Below are positions 46,401 to 59,200 of a DNA stretch of 64,000 bases, piece after piece. This DNA comes from Patiria miniata (lineage: Eukaryota > Echinodermata > Asteroidea > Valvatida > Asterinidae). The notes under the pieces are model-generated. The model was given only the letters and a program-made list of their open reading frames with translations, had not been told where the DNA came from and did not search any database. Position numbers and translations under genes: made by a program. The first letter of the stretch is position 1. Each line of letters starts with the position of its first letter. Where the stretch lies: the NCBI RefSeq assembly GCF_015706575.1, contig NW_024037047.1, forward strand, positions 9,180,632-9,244,631. Direction: 5' to 3'.

Positions 46401-49400
46401 TAGTAATCCGGTGGGAGTGGCCATGGAATGTGCCCCTTCTTCGGCAGCAAGACGAATGTGTTCAGAGTGAAGACAAACGTGCTGCCCGCCAGAATGAAGA
46501 AAGAGGTTTGAACTTGGAAGCCGAAATTTTCGTAGAGGACCTGCGGAATTCAGGATAGGAGAAGGGAAATGAAATTAAAGATTGTTACTTCGGTAACCAC
46601 CATACGTACCGAGGTGGTTCAACGCGCATTTCCGCCGGTTGTAACTTTCTATGACACGGTCGAAAATGTGTCGTACAACCTACACGCAAGCGAGCGTGAT
46701 AACACCCGTTAACAAAATATTGTGGGGTACCCAGCCTGTTTTCAAACTTCTCGTTGAGACAAAGTCCTAATTGAGAACATAGACTATAGTCTCGGTCAAA
46801 GGAAGACACAAGTTCAAGCATTTCCCTTGCCTGATGCACGGCGGTTCATATCCGCCGAAAGAGGGCGCTCGCATGGGTTGCTTTGGTAGCACCCTTTACT
46901 GGCGGCTTTGAATTTTACAGGGTGCATTGGAGAAATAAAAATCCCGTCTTGAACTAAGACTATAATTTGATTTATTATTAGCCCACGTATGACACTGCGC
47001 TTTTGTAGTTGCTGAGGCTGTTTAGAATCGTGTTGCATGCATGATGAGTTCCATGATCCAACGGCCGAATTCAGACACAATATGAAATTTATCAAGTTGT
47101 CAAGTTGACGACCCGTCCTCGCCCTTGTACAGTGTGTATGGAATCACTCCAAATTCATACTCGCGCTCTGTTGCCAAAATATCAATGTGTGTTATCATGA
47201 CTGACAGGTTTGTAAAGGTGTTAAGCAAACACACCCAACGGGTGCGATCAAGTGAAGCGTGAGTGTAGGTACGTGCAGAACACTAGTTATGCTGGCTGGT
47301 AAACAAGGACGCAAAAGGTGTCGCCAGCACGTCAAGTACATCATTTTAATACAGTAACAACCAATGTCTTTATTCTAGAACCACTTATATTTTGTACATG
47401 GAATCGCAATTCATATTTGCCTAGGGTCACTCCCACAACAGAACGTTTATGTGTCATGTTTGTAGAAGGGGCTGGCAATGAACTTTGGATGCCTTTTAGT
47501 TTTACTGTCTCAGCTAAGCTTCAGCTCGTACCTGACGCCGCATCTAAAGGCGCATTTGTGGAGCAAACGCAAAGGATTGGGGGTAATTGCGCAAAGACCA
47601 ATACACGTGCATATGGTGCGCATGCGTATGTTGAACTAGAGCCCAGTTTTGATTAAAATATATCTAATAAGGGCCCAAAAGAAAACAGAGGTCATATAAC
47701 GTGGGAGAAGGCAGTGAGTAACAAGCAAAGTGCCGCCTTTGGGCAGTCCGGGAGTGCGGATTGAGAGTTGACTAATGCCTTACTCAAATCTTGCCCAACT
47801 TTTTAGGTTAACAGTGTTAAATTCCGGAGAATGTGGGTCCATTCCGCCGCCAGTGCAGTTTATCCATAATAAGGCTTAAATTTGATACTGCACGTAAATT
47901 CTTTTTGGTTTTTACGACGAGCGATCAAGTTACAACTTGCAATTTCACTAACAATTGGTAATTGTATTACACCCAAGGAGATGCCCTTGTTGCCAAGAGA
48001 ATGTACAATAAAGTTCGTTCGTTTTTGTAGAAAAAGCTTATTTGGTGTGCTGGACAATCGGGGTTTTTTTTTACACTGGAGGCTATCGTTTTGATTTTCT
48101 GAGGTCATGTGTATGTGTCATCTGACTGTGTGTTATTGACCTATTCAATTTTACCATTCAGACAATCTTTAAAACAGCACTTCAGAAACTGATAAAGTTC
48201 CATTATATGGGCCTACACTTCAAAAACAGGTTGATGGCAAACAAATAGTAAAAAGGCAAAGGTCCATTTACTGACACTGGAAATATGGTCATTGGTAAAA
48301 CAGACGGAAATCGATAGAATTCGTTCAGTGAAATCAAGTTTTGGTGTGGTGGTTAAAACCATAGCTTTTTTTCAATCACGGAACTAACGATCGGTACAGA
48401 ATTTGAAGAAGATTCCCACAGCTAAACCAAAGGTTTCCTGCCGCGTAACTTTCTACTTTAACACTTCGAATTAATACACTTGTTTTTCTGTCTTCCTACA
48501 CGAGAGTATGATATTGTTCACCGCTTTTCTGTTCACCCCTGAATTTCTTCAGAAAGATTGCCCCGTCATGCGGTGATATATTATGGGATACTCGATGTGT
48601 ATCAGACCCCCGGAGGAAATCAAACAAGTGCACAGACATAAACGTGTGCAAACATCGTTATGCCCATTCTTTTGTCATTGAGCCGCGCAAAAAGCGGGTT
48701 GATAATTTATCAAGTGGCATTGAGCTTACTGTTTGCTGAGTCGTTTGCCAAATCGTATTTCAAGTTCTGCAACTGATACCGATTGTAATAATTTATCATG
48801 TCTTATCGTAAATTGTTTTAACAAAAATAAGTTTCCGCTTTAATGTTTTGTATACTTTTGCTGTTGTTTAACTTTCTTGTGAGTATCATTAGTCAAATAA
48901 ATCAGGGGAGTTTGACAAATGTTATTGTTGAAAATGGGGTTAACTACAAAGTACAATAATGACAAGTCATAAGAAAGAAATACATCAGGTTACCTTCACA
49001 ACCAGAAACACCCAGGCGGATGAGTCGAAACAGCCGCAAAATATGGTCATTACTATCCATTTATTTCGTCCAAATAGATTTGAAATCTGCGGAACAAAAA
49101 TATATAATATCACACATAAGTTTGTATATTTCACATTGACATTTATGGATGGAAGCTGACATGTGAATAAACCAATAATATCAAACTGTTGGACTGAGGT
49201 GCAACAATGCTTAGTAAAAAAAATATGGAACTCTTCAAAACTCTAAGTTGTATTCATAATGTCCATGTTACAATCGATTTTAAATGACAACACAAGGTAA
49301 GAGTTTATCAAAGCTACCTTGACATGCCTAATAACTCAGTGTCAAAGATCTGGTCAGGGTTTCGACAACAACAAAGCACTTAAACACACAATAATAAGAG

Positions 49401-50874
49401 TTGTTCGGCTTATTAAAGTTGCATGTTATCTTTTAATATGTGGTTTGACTTTGTTTTTGGAGTGAGGAACTCAGTCACTGGGGGATCATGTTGGCGTATA
49501 TAGCGTTTCTTTCCTCGCCTTTCACCGCTGTCACCCGGGTTCGAATCCCGGCCTGGGTTTTCAGTCCATGCCTGATTCCATGCATGGATTTGCCCTAGAA
49601 TATCATTTTGGGAAATTGGGGTTTTCCTCCCACCATCAAAACCGCAATATCCTTCCACGTCTTGTACCAAGTCCCATCCCGTTCTGGCGCTGGCGCTGTT
49701 AGATGTTGTCGAAATAAAAAAGAAATACAAGTTGGCACAGTGGCACTTTGCTCGCATTTAACCTTTATGACCCGCGTTATAATCCAATCCATGGACTTCC
49801 AGTGAGTCGAGCCCGAGGTTGCAGGTTCAAATCCCGCCCTAAAAGAAAACTCACCTGTAGGTTTACCACGAGAAGTTGGACACCACCGGCTGATACACAT
49901 ACGGCTGCAGGGAAGACTAGTAAAGGATTACTGGAGCTCAGCGCGAACATCAGGCTCCCAGCCAACATCAGAACGCTAAGTAAAATACCAAACAACACAT
50001 GTAATTTGGAAGATTTGTTGTTGAAGAAAACTTAACCACTGGGATTTACCACCAATGTAATCAACTCTTTGATCGCTCAGAGCACGGATCCTCTATAGAG
50101 CCTTCAAATATCAAGACTGTACTGATTTTATGATCGGTACAGATGAAGCCTATAACGACAATTCAAATTATACATCTTTCGGCAATGTGTATATTGAATT
50201 GCATGGAGGATTCCTTCCTTCATGATTGAACCACTAGTTCAGTGCAAAGAACAAGATCATCAACATTCTCAAATGGAGTACATGTATACTCCCTTCATTC
50301 TCCCTGATATAGGCCTACATCTCAAAACATATTAGAAAAAAGTTAGGCCTTACTTTGTTTTGTCATTTGATAAACTGATAAAGGAAAATCTAAGACAAAA
50401 CAGTAAAACGAGAAAACTGAATAGATCTTTGCCACTGATAATGTTCATGTACGACCTCTCGTGATATATAATGAAAGTAGAATGTAATTTTCCAACTTGT
50501 GCTACTCACCTTATTATTATTCTCATGAAAAGAGTTCCCATTTTGTCGAATAGCAGTCCGAGTGGCAGCGAGGCACCGGAAACGCAGAAGTTAGCTACCG
50601 TGAAAACGAGTTGAAGCTCGGCGTCCTGATCGGCACAGCCCGCTAGTCCCGGCACGGTGGTCGGTTGGCTCGCGTTGGCCGTGGAACCGCTTGACGGTAC
50701 GGTACTGCGAGGGTCAGCTGTGGTTCCCTCGGTCCAGCATTTATCCGCGAAGTAGCCTTCCTGTTTCAGGACAAAAACCAGTGAGGCCCATCCGAAGATC
50801 CACCCACCAAAGCACAGACACTCTAGCGACCCAAGAACTAGGAGACTGACTTTATGCACCTTACGAGTTAACAT
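43489..50874 (-). CDS. SLC43A3: SLC43A3-like equilibrative nucleobase-type transporter, complete, 9 coding exons
   Basis: MFS carrier of the SLC43 family. Human SLC43A3 is an equilibrative purine-nucleobase transporter in the plasma membrane; LAT3/LAT4 are its amino-acid-carrying relatives. Coding exons in transcript order: 50510-50874, 49855-49975, 48994-49086, 46234-46540, 45819-46085, 45313-45438, 44843-45038, 44282-44405, 43489-43644. They total 1,755 nt, 584 aa, in frame throughout. Diagnostic blocks: LGSLECLCFGGWIFGWASLV (TM1), ISNLFGRNKW then CGCFDSSAWVFLVVK, LLPKKGHIPWPLPPDYY, STLNPVLTKLADND, SSYTNALAFIQLGGILCAPF, MSRSFVYS, EYFGTLYGLLILLSAVFSLL. It is longer than the human protein (491 aa) mainly through a Ser/Thr/Pro-rich first loop (WTEGTTADPRSTVPSSGSTA) and the central cytoplasmic loop. 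A GTG codon upstream is not used: the ATG at 50874 fits the family start. Closest to SLC43A3, but a broader SLC43 assignment is safer. Confidence 0.9.
49462..49735 (+). mobile_element. tRNA-derived SINE in SLC43A3-like intron
   Basis: The head GATCATGTTGGCGTATATAG and the B box CACCCGGGTTCGAATCCCGG (about 49532-49551) have tRNA-like spacing. The body shares CAGTCCATGCCTGATTCC and TTTTCCTCCCACC with the element at 42245. It is antisense to the host gene. A second, weaker tRNA-like stretch with GCAGGTTCAAATCCCGCC follows at about 49800-49840. Confidence 0.7.
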
Positions 50875-52796
50875 CTTTGAAAACCAGTGGTCTGTCACAT
50901 AACACGACTGCGATACAATTGCCAGTATAGGTAAAACTGTGTCTTTTTATCGACAACCTGAATCAGTGTTTATTCGAGGACTTAGTGGCAACTCACTGGC
51001 CTTCGGACTTGCCACAAGTTAGACAGAAAAGAGCGGCTTCTGTACGGTTGTAAGGTTCAAGTTAAATATTAATGGACTTGATACACTGAGCATATCATTA
51101 TTGCGCAGTGATGTGGAGCACGTCAGCGAGACGAACCTGACAAAACCTTTCTGAAAATGGACTTACCCAAAACTAACGATTTTAACCAGACCACTGCACT
51201 TGAACCGTGACGGGGAAGGATGCGACGTGCAAAAGTAAGTTCAACAAAATATTTTGTGTGTGCGCGCTAGTGCGTGCGAGAGGATTCGTATTAGGCCTAT
51301 AGAGAACAGCATTTGGTATTATTTCTGCATCAGTGATAATGATATATAAAAGGAGCCTAAAAGTATAGGTCACGCGGCGAGCTTCTGAAACCCTCGCGCG
51401 CCCGGCCCGCCTATGGGCATTTTACACTAGGTTGCCCTTTCTCTTGCTATATTTTTTTGACAGAACTTAAGGATTTCTAACAGTAATCACCCCAAGAAAC
51501 ATTCATGTTGTAATTTTACCTCGGTATTCATCACGAAAAATGATGAGAAGTTGGAAATGGGTAAAAGCAAGAGAACGACGCTAAGATTTACCTACAGCAC
51601 AGCCGATGGGTTCTAGATATCGTGCTGGCTTGAATACAGTCCTTATCAGCGGTCATTCCAGAATTTATTTTAATGCTAATGAGTCCTTCAAGTTTATTTC
51701 AAAAAAATCTATATCCTAAAAGACAATCTTATAGTCTCCTTTTTAACTTTCAGTTTTCACCCGATAACCGCCCGAAAATTATTTTATAAACTTTCATATG
51801 CATACACCAAGTTCCAGTAGTACATAGTCCACATGTATTTTAGATTTTCGGAAGTGAGAGATCAGTAATTTTTGGCACGATATTTTTCTTTCACGTCGGC
51901 CGATTTTTCAGATTCCATAAATTGAGATGCTTTCACTTTTAATACAAAGGCCTTTTTTCCGAGGGTGATTTCTGTAAGAAATCAATGTACCAAAAATAAT
52001 TGCAACTTTTCGAAATTTAGCGGGTCAATTTTACTGTTAAAGCTAGTTTCAGCGCGCCACCAGCAGGGATGAACTTTCAGGTGCTCTACGCGGTGGTTTG
52101 TTTGCCATGGTTCGCGTGCGTGCCTGAGTCTCTCCCTCCGACAGAAATTCGAGACCGCCTTGAACAAGGCTAGGCGCGCACTGAGCCATGAGTCATTTTA
52201 ATGAAAAGTGTTCCCAACTATAGTGAAGTACATGTACTTGCATAGTCTTTTTTGTGTTCTACTGGGATTGAAGCAAAATATGCCCCACCCTCATACTTCC
52301 AGAAGCCCCACGTATGAATGGAGTATTCCAACGGTTGTATTCCACCATGCAAAGCCTCAAATCTTACTTATTCCAACGGTGTATGAAACTAATTATGACG
52401 TTGTAGGCCTATAGTTATCAAAGTTTGTGATGAATTGGTGCATTAGTGACACAACATGTGTATTATGTAAAAGCGGCGCCATCGAGATCGAGACGCAAGG
52501 CCAAAGGGGTCACCCTCTCCCGGAACACTAAACATGTTCCGCCATCCTAGCTGATTGATGGTGGTACAATAGATTATCCCCATGGCTCAAACATAAATCA
52601 TTTTCACAAAAGGCGGTTTATGTATAATAGAATTTATTACACAGCAAGCCTGCAGCGTACGTGTCGTAGAAGCTTATAGTTTGCATTGTTAGAAAGGAAC
52701 GGGAACCCAACATTAAATCAGTGATCATATTTCCGCTACCTACTGCATAGCGCATCCAGAATGCAGATTCATTGATCATCATCCATGCACAGTGGC

Positions 52797-53210
52797 GTCG
52801 CCAAGGGGGGGGGGGGGGGGGGGGGGGGGGCAGGGGGGGGGGGGCAGGGGGGGGTGGGGGGGGCAGGGGGGGGGCAGGGGGGGGCACGTGCCCCCCTGGA
52901 AAACCTAGTGCCCCCCGAGTGCCCCCCCCCCATCAAATGCTGGTGCCCCCCTATCCTCTGCAAAATTCTGCGCGTTGTTAAAATCATTACCTCAAAAATA
53001 GTAATTTCTGGAGATATCTTCAGATCGAATTTAGCATCAAATGTGGCACCATTTTGCATTTAGCCCATCCTCCGTATGCGAAAATTTTCCAAAGGGGAGG
53101 GGGCACCCCCTCCCCTTAGACCCCTCCCCCAGGACGGCGATCCGTATCCACCTAAGTGCCCCCCCCCCCCCCATCAAATGCTGGTGGGTATTTAAAGCGC
53201 ACGTATCCAC
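52797..53210 (+). repeat. Long G-tract and duplicated C-run repeat
   Basis: About 90 bases that are almost all G (52805-52890), then CACGTGCCCCCC and two copies of (C)n-ATCAAATGCTGGTG some 240 bp apart (52920-52946 and 53158-53185). Open frames here encode only poly-Gly or poly-Pro and are spurious. Strong G-quadruplex potential; also a likely assembly weak point. Confidence 0.7.
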
Positions 53211-53835
53211 CAGGACTGGTGTTCAAGGCGCTACATCATTATATCATCACCATAGTGCAGACTTTGCGCAATAAAGATGTAACCATGCATATTACTATGG
53301 ATGTTTGAGCCGTGACTACGCCTAGTGGTGATCAAATTTGGTACTGATTTATTGGTGTTCACATATATAGCGCAAGCCTTAGTGAACACTTGTAGGGCAT
53401 TGACAGGTCGAGTGTAACTGTAAAGGTTAGAGTCCGAAACCAGATTTCATATGAACCCAAATTTCATATAAGACATGAAAGTCAATGCAGCCTACGTCAC
53501 TATTCAATACACAAGTAACCCTAAACATAATCAGTTTAGGCCGCTTATGCAAAAAAAAAAAATCCAAATTCACTTTGGCCTGAGTCCACCGGAACTGGAA
53601 GTTATTACTCGCAACTTTGTAAACTATAAACATTTACGACCTAGCAGTAAGGTCGTTTAACTTGTTAGAAATTCACCTTTAATTGGTGCATGCAACATTG
53701 AGAAAATTGTAACCATAAACAGTGTTATGGAAATTATGGCTAATCAACCTGCCTGTATCGTTAATGTGCGAGGCAACAAATAAGTCAGCGGCCACTGCAT
53801 TAAAGAGGCCACGGAATCGAGAGAAGCTCACTTAC

Positions 53836-53960
53836 CTTTGAAACGTCTCCTCACTCTGAGGGCATGTTTGATGTGCAACTGTTGGAGAAGAGTCGAAGAC
53901 GTATGATCTTTGTCAGCTTAGACTTTTTAAAAGTTGTACGTTCGCGCCGCCGGTACTGTG
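53836..53960 (-). promoter_or_regulatory. Probable 5' UTR exon and promoter of SLC43A3-like gene
   Basis: A consensus minus-strand donor, CAAAG then GTAAGTGAGC, ends an exon at 53836. The first coding exon of the SLC43A3-like gene has an acceptor-like TTGTATCGCAG at about 50914 and no other upstream partner. CpG-richer sequence (GCGCACGCACG) lies just upstream at about 53970. Inferred from splice signals only. Confidence 0.35.
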
Positions 53961-54639
53961 CACAATATGCATACAGTCTGCGCACGCACGTATAGGGCCT
54001 ACTTTTGCCGCGTATAGTCGTGTTCCCTAACGTGGCGCACTTCGAAGCTACCCGACTTTCCTCGTGTAGTGTTGCCAAACCTCTTTGTCGACAAACCTCA
54101 AATTCATGCAGTAAAATACTAGTACTTTTACCTTTGTATTGCTTGCTATTTAACCTCTGTGAACAATTTCGGTTTCATAAAATTTAATCCAAAATTCAAA
54201 AACGGTGGCGTCCGGAAATTGGGCACAAATTGGCGGAGTGTTCCCTAACGTGACGCACTTTAATAAATCTTGAAAAATTCCAAGTTAACATTTACGAATT
54301 TCTGTAAACTTGATAAATTCTGGTAAATAATTATTATTATCTCTACTTACATACCCAGCCAGATGTTTGTCAGAAAATTATTTTCTTCTTTTTCGGGGCA
54401 TTTTCAAAGGGTTCACTTTGCACTTGAAAATTAAAATCACGCCAAATAAATTTTTCTTCTAACTTTGTTACGGGTAAATAAACTCGCGTTTTATGAACAG
54501 CAGTGTTTAGAACTCGATGAAATTCCCCTTTCTGTGAAATTTCAGTTAAAACGTTTGCTCTAGGTAGGCGTTACAGGCAAAAAATCAAAGTGCGCCACGT
54601 TGGGGGCCGCGCCATGTTAGGGTACATCAACAATATTCG

Positions 54640-55076
54640 TCTGTCCAAGATGGCGCCGGTAAATATGAAACAATTCCTGTTTCATTATTCAGAAAATTCA
54701 TTAAAAAAAAAGCGAGCCCAAATATATAAAAGGTAGATAATTATATTTCGCAGGAAAAACCCAAACAATTTGATTAACAAAAAATTCACACCGTCTGAGG
54801 AAATTTACGACTGTGTCAAAGTGGTCAACAGAGGGCGCTACACAGCTGCAAATTCCAACAACCGACCTTGTTCGTTGTTCAGTAAACACTGCATAGAAAC
54901 GCATTACTTTTCTCCCAGAAATTGCATGAAATACTATTTGAAAGAGTTTCTTTTCAGGGGAGAAGCATTTAGTTCGGGTGAACTACAAAGTACAATTCAG
55001 CAAGACGGAATCAGTACAACAGGGTTTGGCTGTGAATGCTTGTTAATTTTACCTCATAAAGTGCATGCAGACTGCA
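54640..55076 (+). promoter_or_regulatory. Possible IQCE promoter and non-coding first exon
   Basis: CCAAGATGGCGCCGG (about 54647-54661) is YY1-like. Downstream, CAGACTGCAA followed by GTAAGTGC (donor at 55077) is a strong splice donor, and an acceptor CTGTTTTCAG at about 56199 would join it to the exon carrying the IQCE start. A 103-codon frame at 54770-55081 does not stay open across that junction, so I treat the exon as untranslated. Confidence 0.35.
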
Positions 55077-56118
55077 AGTAAGTGCAATATTACTAGTGTG
55101 GTTGTGCCCATTCTTGAAAATCACGCAATCTTAAGAATGTGCGCGCATTCTTAAGAATGAGCGCTCATTCTTAAGAACGAGCACGCGTTCTTAAGAATGA
55201 GCGCTCATTCTTAAGATTGGGTGGGAATATCATGTGCACAATTTATGAATTTTGCCCAATCTTAACAAACATTGCACGACATAATTATGTTAAATGAATT
55301 GTATAGCGGTTAAAAGGGAAACAATTCACATAAAGAGGAAAGAAAATGTGCTATGCTTCTGTACTCGTATAACTACGATAATTTGAATCAAATTAAACCT
55401 GTTATTATTGCTTTTTTTCTGCCCACTATGGGAAGTTTTGTAATAACGGAGGACTGGGAACTAGTCTGGGAAGTGCTTTGTTTAGGCTAGACAAGTTACA
55501 AGTCCCTGCATGTATCATATGCGTGCCACGAAAAAAAACGATGTCCAGAAGCTGCCAAAATTGCTCTTTTGACTAGATAGAATCCAGCTCTGCGACGTTA
55601 TGGTGGGATGTGAACAATAAATTGGTGGCAATTTAAATGGGAAATAGCATTAGCACTATGGGATGTCGCAGTATTCATTCTCATTCTTCACATTCTTCAT
55701 TCTTACGTCCCCCCCCCCCCCCCCCCGCTTTTATTATCCCAAAAATCAGAATTCTTTGCACTAGTATTATTATGTCTCTTAATTTTCCCGGTCCCCCCCC
55801 CCCATATTAATACGCCTTTACTTATCATATCCACTCTACTTTTCAGCGCCTTGCGTTGCAACAGTATAATTATTGAGAATCAGTGAACGAGGATTCAGCT
55901 AGACTTGCCAAGCACAGCCGGTGCTCGGCATCGACAAGACCGTTATCTTGTCGCGCATTCTCGAGAATGTGCGCTCAATCTGGAAGAGTTATTTTTTGCC
56001 AAGATTGAGCAAGGATCCAGTTGCACATTCTCAAGAATGTGCATGCCCATTCTCGAGAATGCGTGATTTTCAAGAATGGGCACAACACATGTAGACTGCA
56101 AGTAAGTGCAATACTAGC
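55069..56118 (+). mobile_element. TIR element with arrays of TTCTTAAGAA/TTCTCGAGAA palindromes, flanked by donor-bearing direct repeats
   Basis: Terminal inverted repeats TTGTGCCCATTCTTGAAAAT + CACGCA at 55102-55127 and the reverse complement at 56060-56085. Just inside, the left end carries four or five iterated palindromes (CGCATTCTTAAGAATGAGCG, CTCATTCTTAAG). The right end carries ATTCTCGAGAATGTGCGC and CACATTCTCAAGAATGTGCA. The direct repeat AGACTGCAAGTAAGTGCAAT(A) flanks the whole at 55069-55089 and 56093-56113, and both copies contain a splice donor. No transposase; the interior has C runs at about 55710 and 55795. Confidence 0.7.
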
Positions 56119-56211
56119 ACTAGCACTGCAGTAGACTAGCGTAGTCCACTACATACACTGCACGTTTTACGCCAAGTTCCACAACACAACTGTTTTCAGC
56201 TTTTCAATTCA

Positions 56212-56229
56212 ATGGAGGAGGTTGCCTAA
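56212..56229 (+). other. uORF before the IQCE start
   Basis: ATG at 56212 opens a five-codon frame (MEEVA, stop) 40 bases before the IQCE start codon, within the predicted 5' UTR. It could lower translation of IQCE. Confidence 0.4.
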
Positions 56230-56268
56230 ACGGTATTAGGCGTTTGGAAGACAAGCTACCAGCGGAAA

Positions 56269-59200
56269 ATGCCCACTATTCAAGACATAGATCCTGAGGT
56301 AGGTTTTTTCCCCACCAGAAAATGGATTATTAATTGATTAATAATTTAAGAAAAACATTAGTCAGCCCTATTTTATATGGAAAGAATGTTGCATCCTGAC
56401 GCCAATTTTTTCATCATAGACCCCTATATCAACTCATTGAAGGCCAGTTGGTGCAAAAAAAGTTGCAAAGATATGAATTTGGGACTGAGAAACATTTCCA
56501 ATTATGTTACAAAATACTTAGAAAATATTCTTGATGCTCCGATAGACTTTGTCAGTTTGTGCACAACTGCTGAAATGGCGTCTGGATACTACATTCCTTT
56601 CAGCGCATGACTTGTCATGTCAGTCACATCAGTTGTAACTCATGGAACTGCATATTGTAATAAACTTAGCAACATAACCAAAAATTTCCTACTAAAGTTA
56701 AAATCCTATCTTCTGTTTCAAACAAATTTCAACATCTTCATTTCTAGGAATCATTTTATTCGGATGATAGTTTTTCTGATAACTCTGACGAGGAACTGCG
56801 AGTAGAATCAAGAGGGTCACGTGCAACCCCACTGTCGGTGCGCCCCAAAAGCGCCCCCAAGAGGACGCCGAGGAAAGCAGGGTCAACAAAACCACGTAAG
56901 TATTCTCATTGAACTCTGTGTAGGAATTTTACGTGGTTGTATGGACAATTCGTGAGAGCCAACAAAGGGTTTAAGGTAAATTATCTTGCTGGCATTGACT
57001 GCCCAACGAAGTAAGGTTTCCACAGATCTGATACCTGTTTCATCTAGTTGTTTCTGGCAGAATAAGCTTTAAAGATAAAATGCTCAATATTGAGGGAATA
57101 TATTTATTAATCCTGCTCATTTTCCGACAATACTCTCTTTTGATTTATGATTTTTTTGGTACAGCATCGCCTTACCAACAGAGGCCTTCATCAGCCAAAC
57201 AAAGAGGCAAAAACGCAACATTATCTTCCAGTGGTCCTCAGAAATCATCCAGGGAATTGTGGTTGCAGAGTCTTCGTCTTGGCACCGGAAGTGAGTTAGA
57301 TCTCGATGACCTTGCTCCAGAAGAAAAAAGAATCAATTCCAAAATTTGACTCAGAATTATGTTCCCCTTTTTTTGGCATAATCGGTCTTTGTGGTAGCTT
57401 ATTGAAATTTTAAAAGTCAATATTCAGACAGCACTGGACAAATTTAAAAGTTGGCCAATTTCGATACTAGTTTAAAGATCCAGCAATTTTTGGAATTATT
57501 TTCGGACTGATTATCTAGATACAAGTACATTTGCACTGGTCCAACGCCTCGAACAAAATTGGAAGATTCAGTGTTCTTGCTGCACAATTCGTAGACTAGA
57601 TCCAAACCTGACTTGTAGCAAATATGCTTTCCTCTTTGTCCAGATTTAACAGGTAGCGGTCGGAGTAGCAACTACACTGGCAAAGCAGGGACAGCCAATG
57701 CAGGCCTGAACAGCTGTAGTGATTATCTCAAGGAAACAGTGTTAGGGATGACGTCCAGAAAGCATCAACGGGGTAACACAGTAGATGGTAAGTAGCAACT
57801 GTCAGGCTTTTTTTCGTGAACTTCAAAGTCAAAACTTTCGTTCCCAGTCAGTAGCCTATATTTGTGTCCATACCCATCAGTGTCAGTCATATGTCCTGGA
57901 AGAGTTCAGTAATCACTGACATTCACTAAAGTATCTGTGCTTATTGTTTGTCCCTCCTAGAACCCCTGAACAGGAACTCCAAGGGCGTACCGAGCTACAA
58001 GCCCAAGGAGGATATGTATGATGACATCTTGGAACTCAAGAAGGTGAGAGGGGAAAGACATCACTGTTATTAGTAACTGTTAAAAAAAACGAGTTGAGGA
58101 CAAAAAATGTAAGTTGAGGACAAAAAATGCCATTGGGCAATTCTGGCAATTCTTTGGGAGTGAGGGATTTTTTCAAAGATTTTTGGAAGCTTTCCTGAAG
58201 ATTTTTAATCCTTATGACCATGATGTCATCTCATTATGTTTGTTGACAGCAAAACAACATCTTGAAGGCTGAGAGCGAGCGAATCAAAGCGCGGAACCGG
58301 CGACTGGAAGATGAGCACCTCAAGAAAGAGAGGACAATTGAGCAACTTCTTGATCCGACCAAGGTAGGATGAAATGTCAAAAGTCCTGTTATATGAACAT
58401 TTGCATCCCTCTAGATAAAGATTCAAGATTGTATTGATCGTGAAAAAAAAATGCACGGAAATTATTTTCCTAAGTTGAGAGGAGAAACACTTCACACATA
58501 TATCTCAAATAGTTATTTTAAAGATTTTGTTTCCTTAATTTTCAGGGTGATGTACGAATGACATTAACGAGCAAGCAACCAGACACTGCAGCCGTAAGTA
58601 AAGATTGCCAAATGTCTCCGAAACTTATTCTTGCCAAATTTATTTCTCAGAGATTTTTTTCTTATTCAAACTATTTCTGTTTCTCTACAGAAAATGAACA
58701 GTTTGAAGCAGAAGGTTGTCAAACTAGAGATGGTTCTAAAAGACAGGGAGACTGAACTGAGGTAAGGGTCAAAGGTCATGTCGATGCCAAAGGTCAAGTA
58801 GAATTGTAGAGGGCAAAGAACATGTTCAGAAATTTATAACATTTGAATATTAATAAATCCTCATCATTTTGTAAGCACATTTCAAAACTCAGTAACTGTT
58901 GAAACTCTGTTGCATTGTCGAAACTTTGAAGCCGATCCTTTCTTAATGCGGTCTTTGTTTCCATAGCAACTTGAAGAGCGACTTGAAAACAACAAAGATT
59001 GACGAGATGAGAGTTGGCATGGAGGCGTTCTACCAAGAGGTAATAAACAGTTTACCATAAGAATAGACCGGTTTACCGCAAGACTTTAACTAGTTAACCA
59101 TCAACAAGGAAACTTGAATAAAGAGATTCCTGCATCTGTTGCACAGAAATTGTTAAAACTGTCACATTCTTTAATTTTATGATGTCCTCAACTTCCTATA

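Noticed and set aside
47318-47656. 112-codon plus-strand open frame in an SLC43A3-like intron
   Set aside because: No recognisable domain and no splice or promoter context; treated as chance.
49532-49551. Possible functional tRNA gene (strong B box)
   Set aside because: Acceptor and anticodon stems do not pair, and the flanks continue as a SINE body shared with 42245-42660.
52618-53063. Poly-Pro and poly-Gly open frames
   Set aside because: Products of the G-tract read in different frames; not proteins.
54770-55081. 103-codon plus-strand frame as a possible IQCE N-terminal exon
   Set aside because: Splicing at its end (AA|GTAAGT) to the 56199 acceptor meets a stop after about a dozen codons in that frame, while IQCE has its own good ATG at 56269. 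Kept only as a possible 5' UTR exon.
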